NCBI GenBank assembly: GCA_965207475.1
Contig: OZ242278.1
Location: 1,240,001-1,304,000 of the forward strand
DNA length: 64,000 bases
Reading direction: 5' to 3'
DNA from: WTFY01 sp011523795
GTDB lineage: Bacteria; Pseudomonadota; Gammaproteobacteria; UBA4575
Made by a program: the position numbers and the translations under genes. The notes under the pieces were generated by a model. That model was not told the DNA's origin, did no database searches, and saw nothing but the letters and a program-made list of their open reading frames with translations. Shown piece after piece: positions 62,342 to 64,000 of this stretch (position 1 is the first letter of the stretch; every line of letters starts with the position of its first letter).

Positions 62342-62635
62342 TTGAACAAGAGAAAAGACTGCAGGCAGGATAACACCAGACATGCAGCGCACCTGGATGA
62401 CAAGGCCAAGGGAATTGTAGGCGGAACCAGCGAACTTGAGGAGTTTCCCGATTATGGCCCAAATCATGGCCTTGATCCTGGAATACCAGAATCCCGATCA
62501 GCGTTCACCCATGCCAGGAGGCAGGAATTTCCATCTTCTGCATTCGACGTTGCCCCGGACCCTTTCGATTCGGTGGAACAGGTTGCAAACCTGGCTGATC
62601 CCGAGAACTTTCACCGGCTGCCTGCCGCACCCTGA
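62342..62635 (+). CDS. Possible small hypothetical protein
   Basis: A 97-residue frame from TTG 62342, about 9 bases after AGGAGGAG. The product is polar, with no membrane segment and no known motif. An ATG at 62338 is better spaced from the same site but encodes only 11 residues. Expression and identity uncertain. Confidence 0.25.
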   Translation: MNKRKDCRQDNTRHAAHLDDKAKGIVGGTSELEEFPDYGPNHGLDPGIPESRSAFTHARRQEFPSSAFDVAPDPFDSVEQVANLADPENFHRLPAAP

Positions 62636-62812
62636 CACGAATTGCCACCGATTGATCCACGTTCCATGACGTTGCTCGGGACAGACAAGCATGATGCAGG
62701 TAGATCAGCTCAAGGAGGGTGCATGCAAGGTACTTTTTGGTAACCCGCAGGTCCTGGCCGAGTATCGACCCCGCACCGAGCTAGAATCCAACCAGAAATC
62801 GAAATTTGTGAA

Positions 62813-63004
62813 ATGCAGTTGACAAAACGATACTTTAAATCCGCAGAAGAGCAGCTATGGCATTTCCGTGCTGAGTGTCACCTGGTACCCGCATCGGATG
62901 CATGGGAGTTTCATACCATGGAAACGGAACCTCCGGAACATGAAATATGTCCAGTGTGTCAAAACCTTGACCCGTCCTGCTGCCCCCCCATAGAGGATAA
63001 GTGA
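62813..63004 (+). CDS. Small hypothetical protein with a CPVC motif
   Basis: 63 residues. EEQLWHFRAECHLVPASDAW followed by PPEHEICPVCQNL recalls small conserved proteins of uncharacterised function that have a W-H-x-x-x-x-C stretch and a C-terminal CxxC, possibly metal-binding. The ribosome-binding site is weak. Identification is by general appearance only. Confidence 0.4.
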   Translation: MQLTKRYFKSAEEQLWHFRAECHLVPASDAWEFHTMETEPPEHEICPVCQNLDPSCCPPIEDK

Positions 63005-63468
63005 AGGACCATTTCGCGTACACGACGCACAGGAGAGGATCTTGCCCTCCGGATTCGTCCGGGACCTGTCAGGCGCTGGTCGCCTCAAGCACCCCGACCC
63101 CTGCCTGAAAACACGGAAAACCTCATCCGTTTCTCCCTCAAGCGCCTGACTCTGCCCAGGGTCTGAAAAAGCCTTCAACGACCGGTAAAATCTTCCATCC
63201 GTGGAACGAGAGACATCATCACTGGCCTGTGGGACAGGCCCTGCCGCAGAACCGTCCCTGCACGCCGGATAGATGCGAACGCATCAGGACTCATCTCCTC
63301 ACAGTCCTGTACCAGCATGTCCCGAAGGTCGCCTCTATTCGTGCCCCGGGCCGGGCCCCTTCACCGCAGGACACAAATGAAAGTACGGGCAGACTGGAGA
63401 AATTTCGTCATTTGAATGACCACGTCCCCCGTTGAGTGACGGCTCCGGGGCTTTGCCGTCGGCAAAAA
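63005..63468. other. Intergenic region, no gene seen
   Basis: About 460 bases between the small ORF and the permease gene. No coherent coding frame, RNA gene or strong terminator hairpin with a T run was recognised. Confidence 0.35.
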
Positions 63469-64000
63469 TCAATTCGGCCGTGCACTGATTCGGAAAAGCA
63501 GGCGCATCACCGCGGCCGACACCGCAAAACACAGGGCAAGAAAGGGGCCAGCGGGCAGGTCTGCGGCGGCCGAGATCAGGATGGCCGCGACCACGGCCAC
63601 TGCACCACTCGCATAGGCACGCCACAGGACGTATCCCTTGCCCCTGCGCGCGGCAAGTGCCGGAAGAATCAGGCTTGCAAACACCACGTAGACACCGACC
63701 AGCTGCACCGAGGAGGTAATGACCACGGCGAACAGGATGAAGAAACTTGTACCGCCGCGAAGGCGGGGTGCGATAAACCAGGTGATAATGAACAGGCCGT
63801 AGACCGGCAGGAAGGTTGCGATGTCTCCCCAGGAAATGAACAGGATCTGACCGGAGAGCACCTCATTCAGCGCCGCTCCTCCATGGGGGTCGTTGGCAAG
63901 GACTAGCACGCCTGCTGAAGCAGCGACGATAAAGCTGCTTCCTATGACAGCTTCCTGCTCGTCCGGTGACTTGCGCTCAACCCAGCGGAAGAACAGTGCG
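63469..64000 (-). CDS. ABC-3 family metal permease, C-terminal part (cut by window edge)
   Basis: The last 176 or so residues of an inner-membrane permease of a zinc/manganese-type ABC transporter. The frame is open to the window end (ALFFRWVERKSPDEQEAVIG ...). Features: GSSFIVAASAGVLVLANDPHGG, GQILFISWGD, and the typical VQLVGVYVVFASLILPALAA. The gene starts beyond 64000, so start and partners are unknown. It may work with a binding protein such as the ZnuA-like one at 22.5 kb. Confidence 0.8.
   Translation of the reverse strand, partial: ALFFRWVERKSPDEQEAVIGSSFIVAASAGVLVLANDPHGGAALNEVLSGQILFISWGDIATFLPVYGLFIITWFIAPRLRGGTSFFILFAVVITSSVQLVGVYVVFASLILPALAARRGKGYVLWRAYASGAVAVVAAILISAAADLPAGPFLALCFAVSAAVMRLLFRISARPN

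Overview
The window reads as a chromosomal stretch of a Gram-negative gammaproteobacterium. Three conserved gene blocks support this: rplU-rpmA-obgE, murJ-ribF-ileS-lspA, and rhodanese-grxC-secB-gpsA. So do split glyQ/glyS, ntrB-ntrC-glnA, tRNAs with encoded CCA, and outer-membrane features (a TonB-dependent receptor, EnvC, heptose synthesis). The genus cannot be fixed from the sequence. No CRISPR array, insertion sequence or rRNA was seen.

Layout. 0.4-3.3 kb: proton-translocating transhydrogenase (pntAB). 3.9 kb: tRNA-Pro. 4-14 kb: ispB, then a housekeeping run on the plus strand (rplU, rpmA, obgE, proB, murJ, ribF, ileS, lspA), with rpsT opposite. 14-17.5 kb: yajL, a C-terminal processing protease and envC on the minus strand. 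17.6-20.2 kb: a BigR/SqrR-like persulfide-type ArsR regulator, then rhodanese, grxC, secB, gpsA. 20.3-23.6 kb: a class-1-type dihydroorotate dehydrogenase, a CDF metal exporter and a ZnuA-like binding protein. 23.6-27.9 kb: glnA-ntrB-ntrC with a sigma-54 promoter and paired NtrC sites. 28-34 kb: glyQS, gmhB, an aldo/keto reductase and a FIST protein. 34-42 kb: a secreted metallophosphoesterase, a SulP transporter, trmB, and thiamin genes thiG, thiS and thiO around an exonuclease. 42-48.5 kb: tRNA-Thr, an AT-rich patch with a secreted hypothetical protein and a multicopper oxidase/cytochrome c pair, a TonB-dependent receptor, and a higA whose higB is reduced to a fragment.

The most striking region is 48.7-59.1 kb, a bacterial sterol biosynthesis cluster. 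Five tightly packed minus-strand genes run from 59.1 down to 50.9 kb: an SdmB-like 3beta-HSD/decarboxylase, an SdmA-like Rieske oxygenase, a C-14 sterol reductase, CYP51, and a single polypeptide joining a squalene-monooxygenase-type FAD domain to an oxidosqualene cyclase (DCTAE motif). Facing them is a sterol C-24 methyltransferase (Erg6/SMT type). Next to that is a membrane protein with features of the EBP/EXPERA sterol-isomerase fold. Together they could turn squalene into a C-4/C-14-demethylated, C-24-alkylated sterol, possibly with the ring double bond moved. Squalene synthase and a dedicated 3-ketoreductase are not in the window. A one-polypeptide sensor kinase/response regulator/DNA-binding protein lies directly upstream of the operon.

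From 61.8 kb to the end there are only small uncertain ORFs and the C-terminal part of an ABC-3-type metal permease cut by the window edge.
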